The translations under genes were made by a program, and so were the position numbers. 64,000 nucleotides of DNA from NCBI GenBank assembly GCA_942491735.1, contig CALOCN010000001.1:62001-126000 (forward strand), written 5' to 3'. Below the pieces are notes generated by a model. That model was not told the DNA's origin. It saw only the letters and a list, made by a program, of their open reading frames with translations, and did not search any database. This stretch comes from CALOCN01 sp942491735 (lineage in GTDB: Bacteria > Eisenbacteria > RBG-16-71-46 > JABDJR01). Shown piece after piece: positions 1 through 8,111 of the stretch. Position 1 is the stretch's first letter. Each line of letters begins with the position of its first letter.

Positions 1-1
1 G

Positions 2-1993
2 GGCCTCGATCGCACCATCGACCTGCTCAAGCAGATTCGCCGCGAGGAACAGGTGGCGGACGTGGTGCGGCGGACCGACGAGATTGCCCAGTTGCAGAAC
101 AAGATCGCCGAGGAGTTGAAGGAACTCACCGAGAACGCGGAGAACCCGGAAGACGCGGCGAACCCGGAAGACGGCGAGCCCCCACCGACGGTGAGCCCCA
201 GGACGGGGACAACCCGGAGTCCCAGGACGGCGAGCCCAAGGATGGCGAGAGCGCCGAGTCCCAGGACGGTGAGCCCGGAATCCCAGGATGGCGAGAATGC
301 CGAGTCCCAGGACGGCGAGCCCCAGGATGGCGAGAATGCCGAGTCCCAGGACGGCGAGCAGAACGCAGCCGACGGCGAACCGTCCGACGAGTTGCCCCAG
401 GAACTCCAGGATCAGCTGGAGCAGGTGGCCAAGGAACTCGCCGAGGAAGTCGCCAAGCAGCAGGCCAAGCAGGACGCGGCCAAGCAGGATGCGGCGCAGC
501 AGGACCCGGCCAACCAGGGTGAGCCGCAGGATCCCAAGGACGGAGAGTCCAAACAGGGTGAGCAGAGCCAGCAGGGCGAGCAGCAGCAAGGCGATCAGCA
601 GGAGGGCGACCAGAGCCAGCAGAGCCAGAGCGAGCAGGAGCAGGCCCAGGAAGGCAGTGAGCAGCAGTCCGGCCAGCAGCAGCCGCAGGGCGAGCAGGGA
701 GAGCAGCAGGACCAGCAGTCCGGCAAGCAGCAGAAGAAAGAGACCAATGAGGAGCGCATGGAGCGTCTGGCCAAGGAGCAGGAGCAGGCCGAGGCGCTGC
801 TCGAGGAGCTCAAGCGCCAACTCGAGATGCTGCGCAAGCTCAACCAGGATCAGCCGGACCTCGCCGAGCAGATGGACGAGATGAAGAAGAGCGAGCTGGC
901 CCAGCAGCTCCAGCAGAGCATGCAGCAGGCCCAGCAGAGCATGCAGGGGGGCGAACCCCAGGAATCGGCGGACTTTGCCTTCCGCGCCCGGGACGAGGCC
1001 GAGCAGCTCGCCCAGATGGCCCAGCAGATGCAGCAGCAGATGCAGTCCAACCAGGCGGCCAAGAACATCGAGATGATGGAGCGCATCATCCGCGGCCTGA
1101 TCGGGGTGTCCGGCGAACAGGAAGGCGTGGTGGCCTCCCGCGTGGAGAGCCGCGACCTGGCCAAGAAGCAGTTCGACCTCGTGGAGGTCACCGAATCCCT
1201 GGCCGAGAGCCTGCAGGCCCTGGCCAAGGAGACCTTTGCCATCCAGACCGAGCAGCAGGGACAGCTGGACGCGGCGCTGGAGAAGATGGATCGCGCCACC
1301 CGTCTCTATGAGCAGGGCAACCGCCGGTTGGCCGTGCACCAGGGACGCGAGTCGGCCGGGGAACTCAACGAGACCATCGTCGCCCTCATGAAGTCCCACT
1401 CGCAGATGTGCCAGGGACAGGGCCAGGGTCAGGGCTCCCAGCAGATGATGCAGCAGATGCAGGGGCTGTCCGAGGCCCAGCAGCAACTGAACGAGTCGAC
1501 CCGCCAGATGATGGAGCGGATGGCCGGTCAGCAGCGTCTCTCGCGCACGGAAGAACAGCGGATGGCCCAGATGGCCGCCCAGCAGGAGATGATTCGTCAG
1601 GGCCTGTCCGAGATGATGGAGACCTTCGAGGAGGCCCGCGAGCTGATGGGCGACCTCGACAAGGTGGGGGCCGACATGGAATCGGTGCAGGAAGCGCTGC
1701 AGCAGAAGAACCTGGACCGGCCGCTGGTCGAACGCCAGGAGCAGATCCTGTCCCGCTTGCTGGACGCCCAGCGCTCCATCCGCCAGCGGGAGATGAGCCC
1801 CACCCGAGAGAGCAAGACCGGGACCCTGGCCCAGCGTCGTTCGCCGGCCGACCTTCCGGAGCACCTCCTGGAGCGGGAGCGCTCCCTGGAAGAGGATGTT
1901 CTGCGCGGGACCGATGACCGCTACCCGGCCCAGTATCGACGACTCGTCGAAGAGTACTTCCGTGCCCTTTCCCGGGAGACCACCACCCCGTGA
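2..1993 (+). CDS. Gln/Glu-rich coiled-coil protein, DUF4175-like (5' end outside window)
   Basis: The reading frame is open to the left edge, so the gene is 5'-truncated; 663 residues are visible. A GTG lies at 53, but the codons before it (GLDRTIDLLKQIRREEQ) read like the same protein, so I do not take it as the start. An acidic low-complexity region of SQDGE/AESQDGE repeats is followed by Q/E-rich stretches (about residues 150-250) and long helices with coiled-coil character. Composition and place before a TPR gene resemble the large DUF4175-type proteins found with MoxR/DUF58 (Bat-like) genes in Bacteroidota relatives; that assignment is inference. The stop overlaps the next start (GTGA at 1990-1993). 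Between about 184 and 278 the frame gives a basic P/R/T-rich segment that reads as the same acidic repeat in another frame, suggesting two compensating indels. Confidence 0.75.
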   Translation, partial: GLDRTIDLLKQIRREEQVADVVRRTDEIAQLQNKIAEELKELTENAENPEDAANPEDGEPPPTVSPRTGTTRSPRTASPRMARAPSPRTVSPESQDGENAESQDGEPQDGENAESQDGEQNAADGEPSDELPQELQDQLEQVAKELAEEVAKQQAKQDAAKQDAAQQDPANQGEPQDPKDGESKQGEQSQQGEQQQGDQQEGDQSQQSQSEQEQAQEGSEQQSGQQQPQGEQGEQQDQQSGKQQKKETNEERMERLAKEQEQAEALLEELKRQLEMLRKLNQDQPDLAEQMDEMKKSELAQQLQQSMQQAQQSMQGGEPQESADFAFRARDEAEQLAQMAQQMQQQMQSNQAAKNIEMMERIIRGLIGVSGEQEGVVASRVESRDLAKKQFDLVEVTESLAESLQALAKETFAIQTEQQGQLDAALEKMDRATRLYEQGNRRLAVHQGRESAGELNETIVALMKSHSQMCQGQGQGQGSQQMMQQMQGLSEAQQQLNESTRQMMERMAGQQRLSRTEEQRMAQMAAQQEMIRQGLSEMMETFEEARELMGDLDKVGADMESVQEALQQKNLDRPLVERQEQILSRLLDAQRSIRQREMSPTRESKTGTLAQRRSPADLPEHLLERERSLEEDVLRGTDDRYPAQYRRLVEEYFRALSRETTTP

Positions 1994-3639
1994 CCCAGGT
2001 TCAACGCAAGCTTCCCATCCTGCCACGGCGGACAGCCGCCTTGCGGGCGGTGACCGCCCTGCTCGTCGCGCTCATGCTCTCCGGGGTCGCGGTGGATGTC
2101 CTCGCCGTGGACCCCAAGTACAAGCAGCAGCTGAGCTCGGCGCGCCGGCAGCTTCTGCGCGGGCAAGCCGAACAGGCCATCAAGGTGTTCGAGCGCCTGC
2201 TCGAACAGGAACCCTTCGAACTCGGCGCCTCGGTGGGTTATGCCGATGCGCTCATCTCCCTGCAACGTTACGGGGACGCGGCGGTGTTTCTCCAGGAGGC
2301 GCTGGCCAAGAACGAGCGCCAGGCCGATCTCTATCGCATGGAGGTGAAACTCCACCGCGCCCAGAACGAGCGCGCGGATGCGTTCGCGTCGGTGCTCAAC
2401 GTGCTGGGGGCCGACCCCGAACGATCCAGTTGGGCGGTCCAGGAGACCCGGCAGCTGCTCCTGGAGGGGTTGCCGGCCACGAATGCCGACGCCCAGGTGC
2501 GGGAGGCCTCCGAGGCCAACCCGGCCGATCTCAACTACCCGGTCCTGCGCTCCCTCATCGCCGCTCTCGATGAGCGTCCCGAGGATGGCCTCGCCCTCAT
2601 GGTCGTGGTGGAGGATGAGCGGGGACTGGCCGGCCGAGGCGTGCTGCGCTACGCGGAGGAACTGGGAGGCCTGGGTCAGAGTAGCGCCGCCCTGGCCGCG
2701 TACCAGGTGGCGGCGGAACGCACCGAGCATCCCTCGCACCGTTCCCGCATTCTCTTTACCGTGGCCGAGCTCCAGGAGCGTCAGGGGAGCTACCGGGACG
2801 CGTTGGCCAGCCTGGCCGTCATCGCCGAGGAACGGGAAGGGCACACCGCCGCGGGTCGCGCCCTCCTCAAGAGCGCCGACATCTATCAGACCTATCTCGA
2901 CGATCCGGGAGGCGCGCTCGAGGTGTACCTCCTGCTGCGGGACGATCCCATTCTTGGACATCACCGCCCGGACATGCTGCTCCAGATGGGGGACTGCTAT
3001 GTCCGTCTGGACCGGCTGGAAGAAGCCGCGGTGGCCTTCAACGAGGTGATCCCGGAGGCGCTGGATCCGGAGCAGGCCGAGGTGGCCGCGTTCCGGGGCG
3101 CCGAAGTCCAGTTCTACGCCGGCAACATCGACTCCGCCCTCATCCTGTTCCAGGACATGGCCGAGAATCACCCGCGGAGCATGCTGGCCGACGATGCCGC
3201 CTATCGATACATCCTGCTCAACAAGTACCAGTCGGTGATGGGCGGGTTGCTCACCCAGGCCTTCGGGCGCATGGAGTGGGGGCGTCTGGCCGGGGACTCG
3301 ACCGCGGTGGACTCGTCCGCCTCGTTCATCATCGCCGAACGTCCCAAGGGGGAGCTGGCGGGCGAAGCCTGGCTGGCCCTGGCCGACCTGTCCGTGGCCG
3401 CCGGAGCGTACGACGTGGCGGTGGAGCGTCTCGCGAACATCGTCGAGGTCCACGCCGCGGATGAATCCCGGGCGCCGGTGGCCCTGAAGCGCCAGGGGGA
3501 TCTGCTTCTGGAGCGTCTGAACAGACCGCAGGAAGCCCTGGAGCGCTACGAGATCATCCTCACCGACTATCCCAACAGCGTGCTGACCGGCGAAGCCCGG
3601 CGCATGGTGGAGAAGCTGCGACGTGACCTCAAGTCCTAG
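1990..3639 (+). CDS. Exported tetratricopeptide-repeat protein
   Basis: A 549-residue protein whose GTG start overlaps the preceding stop, so the two are probably translationally coupled. The basic N-terminus is followed by a hydrophobic stretch (about residues 19-38) ending in VLAVDP, which fits a signal peptide or membrane anchor. The rest is alpha-helical with many TPR-like units (for example ARRQLLRGQAEQAIKVFERL near residue 50 and RQGDLLLERLNRPQEALERY near the C-terminus). No catalytic motif is visible. TPR arrays are protein-interaction scaffolds, so this one probably organises a periplasmic or envelope complex with its operon neighbours; that role is inferred from context only. Confidence 0.85.
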   Translation: MTQVQRKLPILPRRTAALRAVTALLVALMLSGVAVDVLAVDPKYKQQLSSARRQLLRGQAEQAIKVFERLLEQEPFELGASVGYADALISLQRYGDAAVFLQEALAKNERQADLYRMEVKLHRAQNERADAFASVLNVLGADPERSSWAVQETRQLLLEGLPATNADAQVREASEANPADLNYPVLRSLIAALDERPEDGLALMVVVEDERGLAGRGVLRYAEELGGLGQSSAALAAYQVAAERTEHPSHRSRILFTVAELQERQGSYRDALASLAVIAEEREGHTAAGRALLKSADIYQTYLDDPGGALEVYLLLRDDPILGHHRPDMLLQMGDCYVRLDRLEEAAVAFNEVIPEALDPEQAEVAAFRGAEVQFYAGNIDSALILFQDMAENHPRSMLADDAAYRYILLNKYQSVMGGLLTQAFGRMEWGRLAGDSTAVDSSASFIIAERPKGELAGEAWLALADLSVAAGAYDVAVERLANIVEVHAADESRAPVALKRQGDLLLERLNRPQEALERYEIILTDYPNSVLTGEARRMVEKLRRDLKS

Positions 3640-4927
3640 CCTCAAGACGCGCACGCTCGCGCTCGTCCTCGTCATCCTTGCCCTGGCCGCGACCGGACTT
3701 CCCGGGAACGCCTCCGCGGATCAGCTCATGGTGCCCATGGATCTGGCCCAGACCGACCACCTGAAGGCGTACGGTCTGGCCTACTGGGTCCTGGATCAGG
3801 GGCAGCACATGGAGTGGCTGCTCAACTACCGCGGTGGGTCCTTCTTCATGGAAGTGGATCCGGCCACCATCAAGGAAGCGCGGATTCGCGGGGTTCTGGT
3901 CAACCAGATCTCGGATGCCGAGGTCAATGCGATCCTGGCCGAGTTGGAAGAGAACAACATGGAGGCGATCCGGCTCGAGACCGCGCCCCGGGTCGCCATC
4001 TACATCCCGCCCGGATTCGTTCCCTGGGACGACGCGGTGACCCTTGCCTTCACCTACGCGGACATTCCCTACACCGCCATCTGGGACGAGCAGGTGGTGC
4101 GGGGTGAGCTCAGCCAGTTCGACTGGTTGCATCTTCACCACGAGGACTTCACCGGACAGTTCGGCAAGTTCTACGCCAGCTTCCACGGCGCGTCCTGGTA
4201 TCGCGAACAGGTGATGCGCTACGAGACCGAGGCCCGCCGTCTGGGTTTCAACAAGGTGAGCGACGCCAAGAAGGCCGTGGTCGAGACCATCCGGGACTGG
4301 GTGGCCCAGGGCGGCTTCCTCTTCGCCATGTGCAGCGCCACCGACACCTTCGACATCGGGCTCGCCGCGGCCAACGTGGACATCTGCGCCCCGGAGTTCG
4401 ACGGTGATCCCGCGGACCCGGACGCCCAGCGCCATCTGGACTACACCCGCACCCTCGCCTTCAAGGATTTCCATCTCGAGATGAACCCGTACGTCTACGA
4501 GTTCACCGCCACCACCGGGCCCATCGACATGACTCCGGCCTCGCTCCAGCGGGGGGAGCGGAACGACTTCTTCACCCTGTTCGAGTTCTCGGCCAAGCAG
4601 GACCCGGTCCCGACCATGCTCACCCAGTGCCACACCAACGTGGTGAAGGGGTTCCTGGGCCAGACGACCAGCTTCAACAAGCGCCTGCTCAAGGACGGCA
4701 TCCTCATCCTGGGTGAGCCGGACGGGGCCGAGGACGCTCGCTATCTGCACGGGAGCTTCGGCAAGGGGACCTTTACCTGGCTGGGTGGCCACGACCCCGA
4801 GGATTGGCAGCATCGGGTGGGCGATCCACCCACCGATCTCACCCTGCACAAGAACTCTCCCGGGTATCGCCTCATCCTCAACAACGTGCTCTTCCCCGCC
4901 GCGGAGAAGAAGAAGCAGAAGACCTAG
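3623..4927 (+). CDS. Secreted conserved protein of the Bacteroidota 'asparagine synthetase B-like' family
   Basis: 434 residues, starting at a GTG 17 nt inside the upstream TPR gene. A signal peptide is evident (hydrophobic residues 10-27, then GNASADQ). The mature protein has stretches I recognise from a conserved Bacteroidota family often labelled 'asparagine synthetase B': LMVPMDLAQTDHLKAYG, WLLNYRGGSF, WLHLHHEDFTGQFGKFY, FAMCSATDTFDIGLAA, GGHDPEDWQHRVGDPP and a C-terminus of LFPAAEKKKQKT. I see neither an N-terminal nucleophilic Cys glutaminase nor a PP-loop ATP site, so real asparagine synthetase activity is unlikely and the database name is probably wrong. The conserved His/Asp clusters suggest a metal- or glycan-related envelope function, but I assign none. 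Family membership is confident; function is unknown. Confidence 0.8.
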   Translation: MTSSPSLKTRTLALVLVILALAATGLPGNASADQLMVPMDLAQTDHLKAYGLAYWVLDQGQHMEWLLNYRGGSFFMEVDPATIKEARIRGVLVNQISDAEVNAILAELEENNMEAIRLETAPRVAIYIPPGFVPWDDAVTLAFTYADIPYTAIWDEQVVRGELSQFDWLHLHHEDFTGQFGKFYASFHGASWYREQVMRYETEARRLGFNKVSDAKKAVVETIRDWVAQGGFLFAMCSATDTFDIGLAAANVDICAPEFDGDPADPDAQRHLDYTRTLAFKDFHLEMNPYVYEFTATTGPIDMTPASLQRGERNDFFTLFEFSAKQDPVPTMLTQCHTNVVKGFLGQTTSFNKRLLKDGILILGEPDGAEDARYLHGSFGKGTFTWLGGHDPEDWQHRVGDPPTDLTLHKNSPGYRLILNNVLFPAAEKKKQKT

Positions 4928-4944
4928 GCCGAACGGGCACTCCC

Positions 4945-5577
4945 ATGCTCTGCCATTTCCGCGCGATCCTCCTGGCCGTCCTGCTCACCTTGGTGAGCGC
5001 CTCGACGGTGCCGGCCAACCCCATCTTCGATGCGCCCCCGGATACCTGCCGTTGCGACTCCCTGGCCACCATCACCGGTTGGTGCGGCGCCTGCGAGGTC
5101 GCCTTCGTGGGTGGGGTCCGATTGCCCTCGGCGAACTTCTACGAGGTGCTCGACGCCCACGGTCACGAGGTGAATCCCGAGACGATCCGCTGTCCGGTGT
5201 GCCGGGAGGCCCAGGCCGCCGGGGGCTACTGCGAACGGGATCGGATCGGCTACGTGAACGGGCGGGCCTGGGTGGAACGGCTAAACTACCTGCTGGCCCT
5301 GGGAACCCCGATCGACGTCTCCGAGCTTACCTGCGGGACCTGTCGGGAGCATGCCGCCGGGGCCGGGTGGTGCGCCACCCACGGCGTGGGTTGGATCGGC
5401 CCGCTGAGCTTCACCGACGACGCGGTCTTCCTGGAAGCGTGGGCCGAGCGCAAGCGCCTCGCGGAATCGGCGGAGCGCATTGCCACCTGTGAAGGCTGCG
5501 CCATCGCCTCGTTCACCCTGGGACGGTGCCCCATGTGCAACATCCACTATGGCGAGGTGGGACCAAGGCAACGCTAG
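4945..5577 (+). CDS. Secreted protein with four tandem Cys knuckle repeats
   Basis: 210 residues from the ATG at 4945, chosen because it begins a clear signal peptide (MLCHFRAILLAVLLTLVSAS, cleavage near VPA-N); the frame is open further upstream but that overlaps the previous gene. The mature part has four units of the form C-x(1-2)-C-x9-C-x2-(C/D/H)-x3-(aromatic): CRC..WCGACEVAF, CPVC..YCERDRIGY, CGTC..WCATHGVGW and CEGC..RCPMCNIHY. Such paired cysteines usually bind zinc or another metal, or form disulfides in an exported protein. It starts 17 nt after the AsnB-like gene and so is probably in the same operon. I do not recognise the family. A metal-handling or redox role is a guess from the cysteines. 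Confidence 0.8.
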   Translation: MLCHFRAILLAVLLTLVSASTVPANPIFDAPPDTCRCDSLATITGWCGACEVAFVGGVRLPSANFYEVLDAHGHEVNPETIRCPVCREAQAAGGYCERDRIGYVNGRAWVERLNYLLALGTPIDVSELTCGTCREHAAGAGWCATHGVGWIGPLSFTDDAVFLEAWAERKRLAESAERIATCEGCAIASFTLGRCPMCNIHYGEVGPRQR

Positions 5578-5587
5578 CCCTGGCGGG

Positions 5588-6406
5588 TCAGCGGATCAGC
5601 AGTACGCGACTGGCATCCGAGGCGCCGGCCGGTCCCCGGGCGCGCAGGAAGTAGAGCCCCGGCGTGGCGGGGGTGCCATTGCCGCTCCGGCCGTCCCAGA
5701 CCACGGTGAACGAACCGGCGGTTCCGCGATCCACCGTCCAACTGCGTACCAGCCCTCCCTGGATGCCCAGGACATCGAACCGCACGGTTCCCGGTTCCGG
5801 GAGGTCCAGGGTCCACTGCACGCGGCTTCGGGCCGGGTTGGGCAGGGCGCGCGAAAGTCGCAGTCCGGGGGTGACCGGAAGCGGGTTCGCGGCCAGGGTC
5901 GCGCCGGCGTCCACCGAACCGCTCTCCCCGGCATAGTTGGTGGGGGAGTTGATTCCGGTGGTGTAGTCCGGGTTCAGCGAGTTGGTCCCGTCGGTGGGGA
6001 GTTGCCCAACGCCGTAGCCCCAGTTGGCGGCGGAGTAGAACCAGTACTCCAGGTTGTCCGAGTCGAGGGGGAGGAAGTTCTCCGGGATGATGTAATCCGG
6101 AGTGGGCGCGCCGGCGAGGGCGGCAAAGGCGGCGGTTGCCAGGAGCAGGTGCCGGTTGGCGGTGTCGCCGGTCAGATTCCCGGGGAAGTTGAACGTGGTG
6201 CCGTTCACCGTTTCGGTGATCCACTTGCCGTCCAGGTTCACTTCGAACGAGTTGCCGGCGGACTCCTGGAGCTCGATGAACTGCACCGTGCCGTCGGCGT
6301 TGCTGAAGACTTCGTTGAATCGCCAGGAGTGGGCCCCGGAATAGGCTGCGGTGGGGCCAAGGCAAAGAAGGGCGAGGCTCAGGCCTAGAGTCAGCGTGCG
6401 TGTCAT
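5588..6406 (-). CDS. Secreted protein with C-terminal FlgD-like sorting domain
   Basis: 272 residues starting at the ATG at 6406, which has an AGGT ribosome site 8 nt upstream and begins a signal peptide (MTRTLTLGLSLALLCLGPTA). An in-frame codon at 6442 is less likely because it would precede the signal sequence. Residues about 30-170 are beta-rich, resembling a lamin-tail-type extracellular domain (WRFNEVFSN..QFIELQESAGNSFE), but the match is loose. The last 80 residues contain LPNPARSRVQWTLDLPEPG, WDGRSGNGTPATPGLYFLR and a basic C-terminal strand. This is the FlgD-like C-terminal domain used as an outer-membrane secretion or attachment signal in FCB-group bacteria. It converges on the Cys-repeat gene. 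Its function is otherwise unknown. Confidence 0.75.
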   Translation of the reverse strand: MTRTLTLGLSLALLCLGPTAAYSGAHSWRFNEVFSNADGTVQFIELQESAGNSFEVNLDGKWITETVNGTTFNFPGNLTGDTANRHLLLATAAFAALAGAPTPDYIIPENFLPLDSDNLEYWFYSAANWGYGVGQLPTDGTNSLNPDYTTGINSPTNYAGESGSVDAGATLAANPLPVTPGLRLSRALPNPARSRVQWTLDLPEPGTVRFDVLGIQGGLVRSWTVDRGTAGSFTVVWDGRSGNGTPATPGLYFLRARGPAGASDASRVLLIR

Positions 6407-6480
6407 GGTGGGGACCTCGGTTGACGGGTACCGTTCAAGCATAGCAATTTTGGGAGGGGGGAATGGGATGCATCCTGCAA

Positions 6481-6538
6481 GCGGGGCTCATGCTGCTTAA
6501 CTCAATATCCCACAACGAGTTAAGCAAACACTCCCCGC
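6481..6538. repeat. Inverted repeat in divergent promoter region
   Basis: A perfect 9-bp inverted repeat, GCTTAACTC at 6495-6503 and GAGTTAAGC at 6517-6525, lies inside a second pair, GCGGGG at 6481-6486 and CCCCGC at 6533-6538. It sits between the divergent genes starting at 6406 (minus) and 6696 (plus) and is AT-richer than its surroundings. It could be an operator for a dimeric regulator or an RNA hairpin in a leader. A candidate -10 (TATGCT, minus strand, plus positions 6437-6442) for the minus gene lies beside it. Confidence 0.55.
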
Positions 6539-6695
6539 CTTCCTGGTGCCTCCCGTGGATCGTCCCGGCTGGCCGGCCCGGGGGTAGAGCCCTTGACGGG
6601 GGGCGGGGCACCTGGGAAAAATACGCCATCTGTGCCCTCGGTATCGGTCCGCCACCTCCACACACGGCGCATCGATCGAACGGGATGGGAGGTAG

Positions 6696-6893
6696 ATGAT
6701 GGATGATCGGAGCTTTCCGAGCTGTCTGAAGTGTGATTCGGGAATCCTCTTGCCCCTCTCGGACTATGGCCGGGACGGAGCGCCTATCCGGTACAAGGCC
6801 TGGGTGTGCAACAACCCCGACTGCGGGTTCAACATGCGCATCGACAACGGCGAGATCTCGATCGGCCGGGCCATCGGAACATCCACGAAGTAG
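6696..6893 (+). CDS. Small zinc-ribbon protein
   Basis: 65 residues beginning MMDDRSF; GGGAGG lies immediately upstream, and the second ATG at 6699 is an equally good start. Two CxxC-type pairs (CLKC at residues 10-13 and CNNPDC near residue 38) separated by about 25 residues make a typical zinc-ribbon, probably binding one Zn(II). Such small ribbons act as nucleic-acid-binding or protein-docking modules. Nothing else in the sequence defines the role. TTGACG near 6595 could be part of its promoter, but no well-spaced -10 is visible. The gene precedes the HAD-acpS-nnr operon by 84 nt and may be cotranscribed. Confidence 0.7.
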   Translation: MMDDRSFPSCLKCDSGILLPLSDYGRDGAPIRYKAWVCNNPDCGFNMRIDNGEISIGRAIGTSTK

Positions 6894-6977
6894 ATCGGGC
6901 CTTTCGAAAGCGCACCCGTTCGCGACGCCACGTTTGCATTCGGAACACCACTTGGGCGTCCGGAGGAGTACCAGGCC

Positions 6978-7715
6978 ATGATCCGCGCGGTCCTGTTTGA
7001 TCTCGACAACACCCTGACCGACTTCATGCGCATGAAGACGGTCTCGATCGGTGCCGCCGTCGACGCGATGCTGGATGCGGGGCTCGATGCCCTCGTCACC
7101 ACGAGCGGCGATGTTTCCCCGCGCGATCACGTCGTGGCCCGCATCGGCGAGGTCTATGATCGGGAGGGGATCGAGTACCAGAAGGTCTTCAATACGTTCC
7201 TCCAGGAAGAACTGGGAACGGTCGACTACAAGATCCTCGCCGCGGCGATCGTCGGCTATCGCCGCGCCCGCGACTCCGCCCTCGTTCCCTACCCCCATGT
7301 CCATCTCACCCTGCACCACCTCATGCGGCGGGGACTCCGGATGGGGGTCCTCAGCGACGCCCCGCGCGAGTCGGCCTGGTTGCGTCTCGTCTATCTCAAC
7401 CTGCACCACGTGTTCGACGAGGTGGTGACCTTCGAGGACACCGGGGTCCACAAGCCGGGCCGGGAACCCTTCCAGGCGCTGTTGGATCGGCTGGGGGTAC
7501 GGGCCGAGGAAGCGCTCATGATCGGCGACTGGCCCGAGCGGGACATGGCCGGAGCGCGGGCCCTGGGTATCCGCACCGTGTTCGCGCACTACGGATTCAG
7601 CTGGTCCAAGGATCGCGGCCCCATCGCCGATCATCCGGCCGACGACACCATCCACGACATCCTGGAGCTGGTTGCGGTGGTCGACCGCATCAACGCCGCC
7701 GGGGTTCCGTCCTGA
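6978..7715 (+). CDS. HAD-superfamily hydrolase (phosphatase-like)
   Basis: 245 residues with a GGAGGAG ribosome site 9 nt before the ATG. Motif I is FDLDNTLTD (nucleophile Asp8, acid/base Asp10), motif II is VLSDAP near residue 120, the motif III lysine lies in VHKPGREPF, and motif IV is MIGDWPERDMAGA. The helical cap between motifs I and II marks it as HAD subfamily IA. These enzymes are Mg-dependent cytosolic phosphatases acting on small phosphometabolites; the substrate cannot be read from the sequence. The stop overlaps the acpS start (TGATG at 7713-7717), so the two are likely coupled. Confidence 0.88.
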   Translation: MIRAVLFDLDNTLTDFMRMKTVSIGAAVDAMLDAGLDALVTTSGDVSPRDHVVARIGEVYDREGIEYQKVFNTFLQEELGTVDYKILAAAIVGYRRARDSALVPYPHVHLTLHHLMRRGLRMGVLSDAPRESAWLRLVYLNLHHVFDEVVTFEDTGVHKPGREPFQALLDRLGVRAEEALMIGDWPERDMAGARALGIRTVFAHYGFSWSKDRGPIADHPADDTIHDILELVAVVDRINAAGVPS

Positions 7716-8107
7716 TGGCGGGTGATTCCTGGGACCACGTGGACATCGGGATCGACATCGCCGAGGTGGTGCGCATCCGCGCCGCGGTGCGGCGTTGGGG
7801 AGACCGGTTCCTCAACAAGCATTTCACCGAGGGCGAAGTCGCCTACTGCCAGGCCAAGGCGCGCCCCGCCGAGTCCCTCGCCGCCCGGTTCGCGGCCAAG
7901 GAGGCCTTTGCCAAGGCATTTCCCGGGCCGGGTTCGCTCAACTGGCGCGACATCGAGGTGGTCATGGACGGCAACGTCCCGGTCTATCGCCTGAGCGGCG
8001 CGGCCGCCGCGTTCCAGGCCAAACTCAGCCTGTCCCACACCCACGCGCACGCGGTGGCCATGGCCATGGTCCGCCGCAAACCAACCGACCCGCCCCAAGG
8101 AGTCTGA
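7715..8107 (+). CDS. acpS: Holo-[acyl-carrier-protein] synthase
   Basis: 130 residues, a normal AcpS length. AcpS transfers 4'-phosphopantetheine from CoA to the serine of acyl carrier protein, activating it for fatty-acid synthesis in the cytoplasm. Family signatures are GIDIAEVVRI (Mg ligand Asp14), FAAKEAFAKAF (Glu63 and the catalytic Lys region) and SLSHTHAHAVAMAMV near the C-terminus. The ATG overlaps the stop of the HAD gene by one base. The nnr gene follows after 4 nt, a common acpS-nnr arrangement. Confidence 0.93.
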   Translation: MAGDSWDHVDIGIDIAEVVRIRAAVRRWGDRFLNKHFTEGEVAYCQAKARPAESLAARFAAKEAFAKAFPGPGSLNWRDIEVVMDGNVPVYRLSGAAAAFQAKLSLSHTHAHAVAMAMVRRKPTDPPQGV

Positions 8108-8111
8108 GCCC

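Noticed and set aside
288..884. Ser/Arg/Pro-rich frame overlapping the first gene
   Set aside because: It is the alternate frame of the SQDGE repeat; composition comes from the repeat, not from selection.
3623..4927. Annotation as a true asparagine synthetase
   Set aside because: Signal peptide present; glutaminase nucleophile and PP-loop absent.
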